From the NCBI GenBank assembly GCA_950295325.1, contig OX485804.1:28954001-29018000 (forward strand): DNA of 64,000 bases, in the 5' to 3' direction. The position numbers were made by a program, and so were the translations under genes. The notes beneath the pieces are model-generated. The model saw only the letters and a program-made list of their open reading frames with translations, ran no database searches and was not told the origin of the DNA. Position 1 is the stretch's first letter. Each line of letters opens with the position of its first letter. Origin of the DNA: Polytrichum commune (taxonomy: Eukaryota > Streptophyta > Polytrichopsida > Polytrichales > Polytrichaceae). Shown piece after piece: positions 23,850 through 35,143 of the stretch.

Positions 23850-25020
23850 AACAAGGATGGAACTCATTGCCTATCATCACAGAACGTGGTCGCACTTTAA
23901 TGGATTTGAATGCCACAAAAATGTAACTGTAACCTGCACTAGATCACCAAAGGGGAATATTTGATCTGCTTTGTGGCTGGTTCTAAAGAAGAACTCCTCC
24001 CACCACCCATACCTCCCTCTTGTTCATTCATTCATTGAGGTGTGGATCTCCCTCCTATTCTTTGAACATGATCATTTTGGTGGTTGCTCAGTGCATCTGA
24101 CGGTTGCAGAGACTATCTGAGCTTGAAAGGTGAGTCTGTTAGGAATTTGTCACCTATACCTATCTTTTAGAGCTTCTGAAAGGGTCATCAACACATACAT
24201 GCGGCTTCCTAGGTAAGCAATGAACTCACTGCCTATCTCAACGAGGTTGCACTTGAAAGCATTCCCTTTTGTCACAGAATGTAACCTGTACTAGATTAAA
24301 GAGGGAAATTTAATCTACAAAAATTGAACTCCTACTCCCCCATTCCTCCCTCCTGTACGTACATTTATTGACGTATGCGTCGTTCGGGTTGCTGTCTGCA
24401 TTTGAGAGTTGCAGCAGGAGTCTGAGCTTGAATTGCAGTATTGCTGCAGCTTGAATACCAAATCATGTGCATTTTATGCCTAGGTCAGCAACCACCTTAG
24501 TAAACTTCGTCCCCTTTTGTTGCGAGCCACATTCTATGGTCGCGGATGTGCACTTGAAAAAGCCTTGTCGTTTAGATGTGTGATAAATTCTCCCTACCTA
24601 ATATCTATTCGAGTCAGTCGCTGGTTTCCAGGTGCACTTGGAGGTTGCTTGGAATTTTCAGCTTGGATTTCTGCAGTGCAGAAATCTCATCCTGGCAAGC
24701 AATTTGTACTCCCTCTCTGACCTTAGTCCTCCTTTTGCAAGGAACAGTTTGTGGTCACCGATGAAACTTAAAAACCTTGTTACGCATTGTAGCCCAGTTT
24801 ACAAGGGGATGACCTGCCGGATTTCATTTCGGTGTGTGATTCCTCCCTCCCTAACCTAATTAATATCTATTTGTGTCAATCTCTCAGTTTCCAGGTGCAT
24901 TTGGAGATTTCTGAAAATTTGAGCTTGAATTTCTGCAGTGCAGCAACTCAATTCATCCTGGGAAGCAACTTGTGCAATTGCTGAAATTAGGTCAGCAGCC
25001 ACCTTCTTACTTGTCTGTCT
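23850..25020 (+). repeat. Degenerate tandem repeat region (about 220-300 bp units)
   Basis: Blocks recur in order: GTGCACTTGGAGGTTGC or variants, then GAGCTTGAATTTCTGCAGTG, then AAGCAACTTGTGC, then AGGTCAGCAACCACC. Anchors for the TGAGCTTGAA block fall at about 24118, 24422, 24660 and 24921. Copies are strongly diverged. No protein is encoded. Confidence 0.6.
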
Positions 25021-26012
25021 GTCAGTGTCTCAATATGCTTGGTTTTTTTTTTTAATTCATTTTTTGGGGTAAGCACCAGTCACTCGCGACACACGTGGAA
25101 AATCACTGTTGTCACTAAATATACATATTTCAAAGTGCAGCATAATGCAAGGGGTGGACTCATCTTTGGACCACTTTATTTTATAAATTCTCGTTTAAAA
25201 CGCCCCTCCCCTTGTCAGACATCATGTCCGAGGTGAGGACCGGGAGTTGCCGCACTTGGACTGTGCTTGACAAAGCTTAAAGAGCAATTAAGGATCTTAA
25301 CCCACCAGCACATTTGCAAGCCGCCGGCTATGGCAAATCTCGCTTTCCTCATTTCCTCCTCGACCACATGATGATGCGGTGGGTGCTCGTGCGAGAGTCG
25401 CATCAACGTCGATAGAAAAGGAATTAGTCGCAGCAGTATTGTGACATTCATTCCTCGTAGACTTCATCGTCGCATCATTGCTGTCCACTATCTTTCCTTT
25501 TCCATTCGGTTTCTTGTCGACTTTGGACGGATGAGGATGGGATGTCAGGATGTCTAACTCCACACTTAAGTTACAGAAAACGAAGGTGGTGTTTCTAAAA
25601 TACTCTTAATGCTTCTAAGAATTTGAGGATTTGTTAGAACACAATGAGGAGCACCATGCTTGGAGAGAGAGAGAGAGAGAGAGGAAAGGGGGCTTTGATG
25701 TAGAGTAATCCATCAATTGATACCATTTGTGTCTGTCTGAGTTAGGAAAGGTTTACACTTTCAGACATTGTTTTTAGAACTAATTAGAAGCAAAGTAGGG
25801 GCAAATGTATAGTCTACAAGGTATGTATGAGAGGTTAATGAATGTTTTAGAAGCTCCAAACCGGGTCCTAAAGACGTTGATCCTAACGACAAGGTGCTAA
25901 CTTACAGGAAGTTGCCACCCCGGGAGATGAAGATGGTGTGAAGATGTGGTGTGTTAACTCCACACGTAGAGGAATATAAGGTGGTTGGTGTGAAAGAAGT
26001 TAAGTTTTGGGG
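25021..26012. other. Intergenic region upstream of the sugar transporter
   Basis: Contains a (GA)n microsatellite at about 25664-25682 and, immediately before the gene, presumed promoter and 5' UTR. Open frames on the minus strand at 25215-25563 were not supported as a gene. No clear TATA box was identified. Confidence 0.5.
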
Positions 26013-29000
26013 ATGGGAACGATGAAAGAGAAGAATGAGAATGGTGCGGGCACGGAGTCGAAGGGGAAGCCCTGGAGCAAGTACGAAGGCAAGACGACGG
26101 GGTACGTGATCGCGGCCTGCGTTGTGGCTGCGACGGGTGGTCTTATCTTCGGCTACGACATCGGCATCTCAGGTGCGTCCTCGCTCGCTACTTATCTATC
26201 TGAAGAGTCTTCATCATGTACTTCTTGTTACAACATGTTAAGAAATAAATTCCCAGGTTGATAACCGGTCGCTACCATGTGTTTTCTTCCTACCCACGAA
26301 GACAGCAATTCATTCATATCCTTCAGCTTTAGTGTCTGTTTTTGTCAACGAGCAGATCAGAGATGCCAACAACTACCATGTGTTTTCTTCCTATCCACGA
26401 AGACAGCCATTCATTCATATCCTTCAGCTTTAGTGTCTGTTTTTGTCAAACAACTACCATGTGTTTTCTTCCTATCCACGAAGACAGCAATTCATTCATG
26501 TCCTTCAGCTTTAGTGTTTGTTTTTGTCAAACAACTACCATGTGTTTTCTTCCTATCCACGAAGACGGCAATTCATTCATATCCTTCAGTTTTAGTGTCT
26601 GTTTTTGTCAACGAGCAGATCAGAGGTGCCTTATTGATGGCTTGAGTAGGTGGACATGTCGCTACTATATATTGTGCTTGTCATCCACTCTTCTCTCGTC
26701 GGTTAAGTAGTTCGTAGAATTATTTATTAAGTGCAGACAACTTCAACAACTCCCATATGTTTTTCTCCTATCCACGGAGAGACCAATCCATCTATACCTT
26801 TCACTTTTTGTGAACGATCATACCGGTGATGTCTCATTGATGGCTTGGATAGGTGGACATCTTGCTACTATTATTGTGCTTCGTCCACTCTCCTCTCATC
26901 GGTTATGTATTATGTGTCGGTTTTTTCAAAGGCTTGTACATTGATACTTGGCCTCAAAGAACCAATACCATTAGTGGTAGGGTTGTATCAAGCTAGTGAC
27001 TACTTGCCATGTCCTTCCTACCTACATGTCATCGTGTATGAAGTGAGTGGGTAAGTAGATATAGTGGTTTCTAGAGTAGTGATTATTGTCATATAATCAG
27101 CCTCCTCAAAGCCACTGAGAGAGCACCATGTACGCAAGATACCACCCCAAACCGATTATGTAGTTTATTAAATGATTATCAAGTGTAGGGATTCCAACAT
27201 TTCCTAAGTGGTTTCCTCCTATCCATGGAGAGAGTTTTTTAAGTATACCCTTCAATTTTTGTACACGAGCAAACCGATGATGACTTATTAATGGCTTGAA
27301 GAGGTGGACATCACATACACTACTATTGTCGTTCATCATAGGTCACTCTCCTCTTGTCGGTTATGTAGTTCATAACATTATCTATTAAGCGTAGGGAAAT
27401 CATTTCCAAAAAGAATCATGTGTTTTCTTCCTATCACAAAGAGAGAAACTCATTCATACCCTTCAATTTTTGTCCAATAGACCGATGATACCTCCTTGAT
27501 GGTTTGAGTATATGGATATCTCACTACTATTGTAATAGTAGTTCATTGTCCACTCTTCTTAACCCTAAACCCTAAATTCAACCTCAACGAATTCCTCTCA
27601 ACGCCCTCTTCCTAATTAAGCATGTTTTCCTCCTCCTCTCTTTGGGAAATTAACAAATTAAACTATCGATTCATTTGAAATAATAATATTAGACACAAGT
27701 TGCGAAACACATTGGTCTAAAGGGCAAGCCGAGAGGTTGGTTGTTTTTGGCAGGGGGTGTAACATCCATGAACGACTTCCTCATCAAATTCTTCCCAACA
27801 GTGTACGCTAAGAAGAAAAGTGCACATGAAAGCAGTTATTGTAAGTATGACAATCAAGGCTTGCAAGCATTCACGTCCTCCCTCTACATCACAGGCCTTG
27901 TGGCCACGTTCGGTGCCTCATACACCACTCGCCTACGAGGCCGGAAGCTCACCATGCTCATAGGTGGACTAAGCTACCTAATAGGCTCCATCCTTAATGC
28001 AGCGGCTCAAAACCTGACAATGCTAATCTTGGGGCGCATCATGCTTGGAGTGGGTGTTGGATTCGGAAATCAAGTATGGTAACCTACACATGTTGATGCA
28101 GATTACCTTGGGTCAAAATTAGATCACAACAACTTAAAACTTTTGTTTATTCATCCGTATTATGGTAACCACAATTTAAACGAAACAATTTTTTCATTTT
28201 GTTACTATGGTACTGTAATAAATATCTAAAATAGTGTGGAAATATTGATAAATTAATATGGGACAACTTAATTGCCCATATCGGTGTACTGATCTAGTTA
28301 ACATTTGACCACTTTAATGTTTGTTGGGTTTGGTTGATAATTGAAACTCATCTTGACATGTAGTTTTTGAACATGACCAATTTTCAATATGTTGAAATCA
28401 TAGGTTTCCCCTCACTTACTTTGTTTATGATACAATCAAAACTATGATATTGGCATTCTCCTAACATATTGTACAGAGGACAAAAATGTGTACAAATGAT
28501 GATGATTGCCACCTAATTGTGACCCTCATCTAGAAGTGACATTCTTAGAAGTTTTTTTTCTTCATGCCCTCTTTCCAAGCATACTATTACTCCTCTTTGT
28601 GAAATTAACACATTTTTATTTTTCTTAGAAGCATTAGAATTGGTTTAGAAAGATTTGTTTCTAAAGGGAGATTTGCCGCCCTGGGCAAGGAAGTCTATCA
28701 ATCATTAGAAATGCTCATGATTCGAAAACTGAGAGGTCAAGTAGAATGCTAAAGAACTAGAATATGAGCAATACGAGAAATACAAGCATTTCTTGTGTTT
28801 AATTGTTAGGAACCATTTTCAATTTCTTTCTTTGACTCGATATGCAGGCAGTGCCTTTGTATTTGTCTGAGTTGGCACCCGCGAATTGGCGAGGTGGACT
28901 CAACATGCTTTTCCAGATGGCCACAACTTTAGGGATCTTTGTGGCTAACATGGTCAACTATGGCACAGCTAAACTTGTCCCATGGGGATGGCGTCTTTCT

Positions 29001-31513
29001 CTTGGGTGCGCCGGCATCCCTGCTATTTTCTTGATACTAGGGGGGTTATTTTGTCCCGAGACGCCCAATAGCCTTATAGAACGTGGCCATCTAGGAAAGG
29101 GTCGAGAGACGTTGGAGAAGATTCGGGGAACTCCAAATGTTCAACTAGAGTATCAAGACTTGGTGGAGGCTAGCCATGTTGCAAATCAGGTATGAACTCG
29201 TAACCGGTCTTAGGGTTTGGTTTTACCTCTATGTGTCAGCTTCCTATTGGCCTAGAAGAGACACTCCCATAACCATGAACCTTTGATCTTCAATTATGTA
29301 AATGTTTTTAGAGGGCAGGGTGAAATTCAAAATTTTAATTCTTGATAGCACCCCCATTTTTAAACCAACCCATCCAATCTTCGCGATACGCACTCAACTC
29401 CAAAAAAATAGTTACATCTTGTAGCAGGTGTGAAAAGAGCCGTACCCTCCTAAACACCCGGTTCAAGCTCGTTTAGCCCATCTATTTGCCCTAGCTACCT
29501 AGAACATTTCTAAAACATTGTCAACATTTCTCCATCCTCTAGTAAATCACCCTTACGTCACAGCCAGGACGTTGTCGGCATCACCTCATTCACTTGCTAA
29601 TGAATGAGACTCCATTAGAGTCATTCTTTAGTTCAACTGGAGTTTTGGTTGGGAATCGGTTATTTTGCATACAATATCTTTCATGTTTCGGTTCATGCAT
29701 GGAGTTGGTGTGTGGAGGTTTGGGCCAAACTTATTTTGGCATGCCATGAGATGCTAAAATGAGTTTGGCCCCCAATGAACCGATAAAGAATGTTCTTTGT
29801 TCAAACCTCCTCACCGAAAAACTTTCTGAGCACAAAAAGTCTTGTATTCAAAATAACCAAACAACTCCCGACCAAAACACCGGTTGAATTAAAGAATAAC
29901 CCTAATGTTCCCCACCTCTCCTCTTTGTAGCTCCCTCCCCCAGTGCCTTATTTGAAGAGCGGAGTTCTAGTTCATAGAACTCCCAACTAGAAAGTTATGT
30001 ATCATTGTCTTAGTCTCAGTTACATGGAACCTTTATATTGTATTACATTTGTTAACATGTATTCATCTTTTCACAGATAAAGCATCCATTCTACAACATT
30101 TTGAAACCAAGAAATCGGGGGCAGCTTGCCATGGCCATCTTCTGCCCATTCTTCCAGGAGTTCACTGGGATCAACAATATCCTCTTCTATGCGCCTGTCA
30201 TATTTCAAGCCATCGGATTTGGTGCAGATGCCTCTCTATACTCGGCTGTCATCACGGGTGGTTGCTTGTGGATCTTCACGTTCGTCTCAATTGCTACTGT
30301 GGATCGATGGGGCCGAAGGATACTCCTACTCCAGGGTGGCATTCAAATGTTCATTTGTCAGGTATGGAAAGCATCAACACATGCAAAAAAAAATGAAATG
30401 AAACATTTGATCTGAAGACTCGTTTTGTTGAAATTTGGAAGTTCAAACACACACAAGTTGCAAGTAAGTCTGAGCATGCAGTACAAATAATCTGAGCACA
30501 CTCGTTCCACATGGACCAATTTCTATGTGTCTTGGTGATAATCTACAGTTGAAGATAATCAATAGCCCTTAAAAGAATTTCCTAGGGTCTCTTGAGAACT
30601 ATCACAAAAGGTCAGTAGTTGTTGAACATAATCGTACGTCATAGTTTTCACTAGGATCAATAACTGTTCCATCATAATCACAAAATCTCATTGAGTTAAT
30701 GAGTGTGTTCATAAGATTAGTTGAAGTTGCAAGCATAATACAAATCATCTTGAAGTGATCAAATTGTCATGATGTTTCTTGGAGTGTCTGTCCCCCTAAC
30801 TGTTCATAAAAATCATTTATCAAGCTGTGGAGGTGATAGACAATTTGAATAGCTACGGTGGGGGGGGATGAGTTTGCTAATTTTTACTTATTTCTTGAAA
30901 GAATTCAATCATGTGCAGTAGAGAGCCCCCTTTTGGGACGTTTAACCCATTGAGATTAAAGATTAAATCCCCCTCAGCATTCATGCTATGAAATCTTCTT
31001 CGTGTGCAAGAATAGTCTCATCATTGCTTCTTCAGTCTAATGCAAGGTGGCTGATCCATCCAGGTTGCGATTGCAATCATACTGGCATTGAAATTCGGAG
31101 ACGAGAAGACACTCTCCAAAGGCTATTCAACCACCCTCGTCATCCTCATATGTTTGTATGTCGCCGCGTTCGCATGGTCGTGGGGTGGGTTAGGCTGGCT
31201 CATCCCAAGTGAGGTCTTCCCCTTGGAGACGCGATCCGCGGGCCAAAGCATCACGGTGTCCGTAAACCTCCTCTTCACTTTCGTCATCGCGCAATCATTC
31301 CTCACTATGCTTTGTCACCTCCGGTACGGGATTTTCCTCTTCTTCTCCGGGTGGGTGGCGATCATGACAGTCTCCGTCTACTTCTTCCTACCGGAGACGA
31401 AGGGCGTTCCAATTGAGGAAATGATGCTCATGTGGAGATCACACTGGTTCTGGAAGAGAGTCGTGCCGCCCGAAGATGACAAGCTCGTAACAAGGAGTTT
31501 GGTGACTCTTTGA
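26013..31513 (+). CDS. STP-type monosaccharide/H+ symporter, five exons
   Basis: Exons 26013-26172, 27754-28073, 28848-29189, 30077-30361 and 31064-31513 keep frame at every junction and give 518 residues, the usual STP length. The start is the ATG in GGGATGGGAACG. Family hallmarks in order: GYDIGISGGVTSM (proton-site Asp, about residue 49), SYCKYDNQ (lid cysteine), RLRGRK, ILGRIMLGVGVGFGNQ (Arg partner of the Asp), AVPLYLSELAP, LFQMATTLGI, CPETPNSLIERG, FTGINNILFYAPV, VDRWGRR, GLGWLIPSE, MLCHLRYG (second lid cysteine) and PETKGVPIEEM. Twelve membrane segments are expected, in the plasma membrane, importing hexose with protons. Odd: the usual QQFTGIN is QEFTGIN, and the VVN after VITG is GCL, so two residues that contact glucose in plant STP10 are replaced. 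Substrate specificity is therefore uncertain. Intron 1 carries a minisatellite and the 3' end is triplicated downstream. Confidence 0.93.
26273..26625 (+). repeat. Minisatellite in intron 1 of the sugar transporter
   Basis: Four near-identical copies of an 80-100 bp unit start at about 26274, 26374, 26456 and 26537 (ACCATGTGTTTTCTTCC). Each continues through a CACGAAGACAGC block and a CCTTCAGCTTTAGTGT block to TTTTTGTCAA. High identity means recent expansion. Diverged copies continue at about 26750, 27200 and 27410. Confidence 0.92.
26626..27520 (+). repeat. Older, larger repeats in the rest of intron 1
   Basis: Blocks such as TTGATGGCTTGAGTAGGTGG, a CCACTCTTCTCTCGTCGG stretch, TATGTAGTTC and TATTAAGTGTAGGG recur with about 140-220 bp spacing after each decayed minisatellite unit. 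Intron 1 has therefore grown by nested tandem duplication. A short telomere-like AACCCTAAACCCTAAA sits at about 27560. Confidence 0.65.
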
Positions 31514-32030
31514 AGAACTCTTCATTCTTTTAAGAGCTCATTAGAACATCTTGTGTCAGAGCCTAATTGTGAAACATGGGTGGAAACTCCTAGGACTTCT
31601 TCCTCTTTCAAACCACAAAAATTTCACAGAAATGACGCACATGTGGCGGTCACGCTAGTTCCGGAAGAATGACAAGCACGTAACACAAGGAGTTTGGTGC
31701 CTCTTCGAAGGACTATTCTTCTAAGAGCCAATTAGAGCGTCTTGTGTCGGAGCCTAATTTTGAAACATGGGTAGAAACTCCTTGGACTTCTTCCTCTTTT
31801 AATCCAAGAAACTTTGAGAGAAATGATGCACATGTGGCGGTCACCCTGGTTCCGGAAGATGAGAAGCTCATATAACAAGGAGTCCGGTGCCTCTTTGAAG
31901 GACTGTCTTATTAAGAGCTCGTTGGAGATTCTTGTGTCGGAGCCCAATTTTCAAACATGGGTGTGTGGGGTTTTTAAAACCACCTTTTCCATTCCCAAGA
32001 AACTTTGAGAGCACTTTACAAAGATGACAA
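31421..32030 (+). repeat. Tandem triplication of the sugar-transporter 3' end
   Basis: The last coding part of exon 5 plus its 3' flank, beginning ATGATGCTCATGTGGAGATC at 31421, recurs from 31632 and from 31823. Each copy includes the CTGGTTC(C/T)GGAAG segment, ACAAGGAGTTTGGTG, CTTCTTTTAAGAGC or variants, and CTTGTGTC(A/G)GAGCC. The second copy has a stop (TAG) where the gene has TGG; the third keeps a short open frame still recognisable as the transporter C-terminus. Spacing is 211 and 191 bp. Confidence 0.9.
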
Positions 32031-32881
32031 AAGGTTGAAACGGAGATTATAAACCCCTGAGCAGGTGGAGACTGAAAACTGATGTGATCATGAGCTGCTG
32101 GGACCAGCTGGGGAAGTAGTGACATTAATGTACAATCTGTATGTAGAATATAAACAGTGTAGACTCGTGATACACTTTTGATTCTGTTTGTAGCCAGCAC
32201 CTTGCTCAATTGTTGCAATGGGCTTCTGAAGACAAAGTATGCATTTCTTAAGGTCCAAGCTTATCAGTGCAATTTCTTTCAGTTTCCTTCAATGTTGGCC
32301 ATGACTCTAAACTTCGGTTTTCAAATCCTGTGTTCACTTTCATCTTCAAAGAGAATTGATGAGTCCATGGATAACATTGTCATGGACATTTCATCCTTAG
32401 CCCATATTCTAAGCTGAGTGGCCCTCTAGGGGAAAATGACATTGAACCCATGACACATGCTTAATCCACATATCATTCATGGTACCTTTTCGCCTTCATC
32501 AGGGATTGAAGCTATCGACTAGGTGTGTAGTTGGTTCTAGCAGATTACCTCCATGACACAACCCTTGCTGATCTTTATGGGGTGGATCTAGGCAACGTAA
32601 CAATGAATGAACAAGGTTGCTTCAATGGACGGACAATGATCAAAATGTGGAAAACATCAAAAGGGCAAGTTTTATCTATCATTAGCAATACTTTCTGGCA
32701 TAGTTACTGGGTGCCGCTATAATTTGACTCTTTGACAGACATGTTAACGGCATTACCATACGTTGAGTAGGTTGGGACTTTTGTAATGCAAAAAAAATAC
32801 ACACTAAAATATATAGCAAGTCGTGAAGAAAGGCTTAAAAGAATTCAAAAATGTAAAAGTTAATAATTAAAAAAAAAAGCT
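32031..32881. other. Intergenic, no gene called
   Basis: A 63-codon open frame at 32531-32722 has a protein-like stretch (LADLYGVDLGNVTMNEQG) but no start, splice or homology support. A poly-A run at 32869-32878 would act as a poly-T terminator for the tRNA gene on the minus strand. Confidence 0.45.
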
Positions 32882-32954
32882 CGCCACCCCAGGGGCTCGA
32901 ACCCTGGACCACAAGGTTAAGAGCCTTGCGCTCTACCAACTGAGCTAGGACGGC
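32882..32954 (-). tRNA. tRNA-Lys(CUU)
   Basis: Read on the minus strand the 73-nt gene begins GCCGTCCTAGCTCAGTTGG and folds as a complete cloverleaf. The acceptor GCCGTCC pairs with GGGTGGC (two wobble pairs). The D loop has the A box TAGCTCAGTTGGT. The anticodon loop CTCTTAA gives CUU. The T arm is CAGGG-TTCGAGC-CCCTG with the B box GGTTCGAGCCC. The discriminator base is G and no intron is present. A T-rich run follows on the minus strand within a few bases, as expected for RNA polymerase III termination. Confidence 0.96.
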
Positions 32955-34015
32955 TTCCATGTCAAGAGAGATTCCTAGTAATAACTTATTTTTCAACTAC
33001 AACCAAATTTACCGGATCCACTAATGAAATTATGCTTCCAGTGTGCAGAAAAATTTTCAGCCGATACTCGAAGAAATTGTACTGCGTGGTCCTCAAAATA
33101 GACAGATTGTTATCCTATTGGAGCTCTTCCACTCCTGCAGGCCTCTAATAAGACTCAAGGGATTCACCTGGTCAGTTAAAAGAAAAAAGACATTTATCTG
33201 CAGAGACGAATTTCATAGTGGATGGGAAAAAGTTGAATGATGAAACTGTCACGATCGGCTATTGCATCACAAATTTGTGTCCTGACTTGTTATGATATGA
33301 AGTTTCTATATCTGTTCCTTATACATGGCAATGGCAAGTTGACAACCTTGTTTCTGACCCCTCTAGAAAAGAATCGGGATGTGTCCTAAACCCTGATTAT
33401 GTAACCTAGACCTACACCTAGACTTGATTTCCATGAGGAAAAGGTTTTGCCCTCCGCACAAAGCTTCTAGAGGTGAGCGACATTCAGTAAATGTCATATG
33501 ATCTAGCAAACTGTTTACAGAGTTCTTCAATAATGTACATAATCATTTCCCCACGGAAATCACGCTAGAGGATGGCCATTCGATGGACCCGGCTTGGAGC
33601 CACCCAGTGGCCGTTATCTAATAGGTACATCTCAGTACACCTCCGATGTCCTTCTCTCATATCATCACTCTTACAATGCGTGTATCTTCCCATGCCCACC
33701 ATGAAGCATGTTGCAAGAGCTAGACAATCGACGGTGTCACTGTTCGGATACTGCCTACGGCGGCCTACGGTAATAAGCAGCTTCGGTACAAATTGATTCA
33801 TATTTTGAGCAAATTGATACATGTCACATTCCCGCTTATCAAAGCAGATGCCATAAGTCACCAGGAGACAAACAAAAAGAAGACATGACATGCATTAGCA
33901 ATCACTTGATGCTATCAAAGATGTTCATTCAACCACTAATAACACTGTATGATTTCAACCTGAGATTCATCAGCACCTCGTGAAGAAAACAAATCGAGTT
34001 GAATGGCACACCTTT
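32955..34015. other. Intergenic with one possible small secreted-protein frame
   Basis: Apart from the minus-strand frame listed at 33565-33891, no gene was supported here. Confidence 0.4.
33565..33891 (-). CDS. Possible small secreted cysteine-containing protein
   Basis: A 108-codon frame starts with ATG and a good signal-peptide-like leader (MSCLLFVCLLVTYGICF). The remainder of about 90 residues has five to six cysteines, including VDCLALATC, THC and RRCTEM. No family is recognised and no neighbouring exon was identified. It could equally be a chance frame or one exon of a larger gene. Confidence 0.28.
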   Translation of the reverse strand: MSCLLFVCLLVTYGICFDKRECDMYQFAQNMNQFVPKLLITVGRRRQYPNSDTVDCLALATCFMVGMGRYTHCKSDDMREGHRRCTEMYLLDNGHWVAPSRVHRMAIL

Positions 34016-34632
34016 AACTCCACGGAAAAGACCATACCTAGAACATGAAGCACCATCTGTAGTAGCCTGGAAACCATGTACAGCAAAACTTAAATTCCCC
34101 TTGTCATCTCCTTTCTGGAAACCCTAGGTCACCTGTTCACAAGAATCCCAAATTCAACGATGTTGCCGAATTTGAGCTCCCAATGCACATAGAGGAAATA
34201 TGATAACAACCTCCACAGACAGACTCTCCAATGAACCGAGCGGTGTGCGGGTGTTTGGGCTCATGTGGCCTCCCATGAGCTGCCGCCAGGTTTAGCATTC
34301 CGGAAACCCCATCACCCGAGCAAAAGCAGAATTAATAAGGACATGGGGCACCCTTAATTACACAGAAAAAGACCATACCTAGAAGAGGAGGCAGCATGGC
34401 TGAGTAGCCTGGACACCTTCCACAGCAAAATTTGAACTCCCCTTGACATATCCTTTGTGGAAACCCTAGGTCACGTGTTCACAAGAATCCCACATTCAAC
34501 GGTGTTGCTGAATTTAAGCTCCCACTGCAAATAGATGAAATGTAATAACAACCTGCACAGACAAACTCCCCAATGAACCGAGCGAAGTGCAGGTTTTTGG
34601 GCTCATGTGATCTCCCATGAGCTGCCGGGAGA
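34016..34632. repeat. Tandem duplication of about 275 bp
   Basis: 34016-34288 and 34356-34632 align along their length. Shared runs are AAGACCATACCTAGAA, GGAAACCCTAGGTCAC, GTTCACAAGAATCCCA, CCAATGAACCGAGCG and CCCATGAGCTGCCG. The offset is about 340 bp. No function is evident. Confidence 0.85.
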
Positions 34633-35143
34633 CCACATGACAGAAGGTAAGGGAGGTGAAAATGCTTGATCAGTCTCGGAGAAGGTTGGAAAATTCCTTG
34701 TATACCTAATACAGCAACTAAGAGCCTGACTTCCTCATTATCTTCTTGAACATAACATGGCCAAGGAAACTCCCCCAGCTCATCACGTCCAAACCTCGGA
34801 GAACACACAGACACCGAATGCCGAAAACCTCAGAAGAAGTACCTGAAACAGGAATGTCAAGCAGATGACCTCACTGCAAATGTTAACCGAACCGGGCCTT
34901 CGAAGTCCTTCATCTGAGTGAGATATGCACAGAGCGCTGGCGGCAATTCCGAAACAAATTTCTTCGAAAACAACGGACAAGAATCTGACGTGGCATCTAC
35001 CGAACACGCATCTCTTTTCCGACGACGAATAATAAAGTAACTTGCCACAATCTTTGAGACCGCGTGTCAGCGGTGCATTGGTTGAGACCCACTTGAATCC
35101 CACAATCCTCTATGGTAATAGCACAAGCAATATGCCATGTTAA
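34633..35143. other. Intergenic, weak minus-strand coding signal
   Basis: Between 35048 and 34857 on the minus strand an open frame gives protein-like sequence (RRRKRDACSVDATSD and LTQMKDFEGPVRLTF), but it has no clear ATG. It may be a gene relic. It is not called as a gene. Confidence 0.3.

Noticed and set aside
25215-25563. Two overlapping minus-strand frames upstream of the sugar transporter
   Set aside because: A short KKPNGK match to the pogo N-terminus was noticed, but the surrounding sequence and ends do not match, so it is probably chance.
27555-27575. Telomere-like CCCTAAA repeats (also near 36003)
   Set aside because: Only two units each, too short to be an interstitial telomere; expected by chance in AT-rich DNA.
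32531-33240. Two short plus-strand frames flanking the tRNA gene
   Set aside because: No start context, splice continuity or family resemblance; too short to support.
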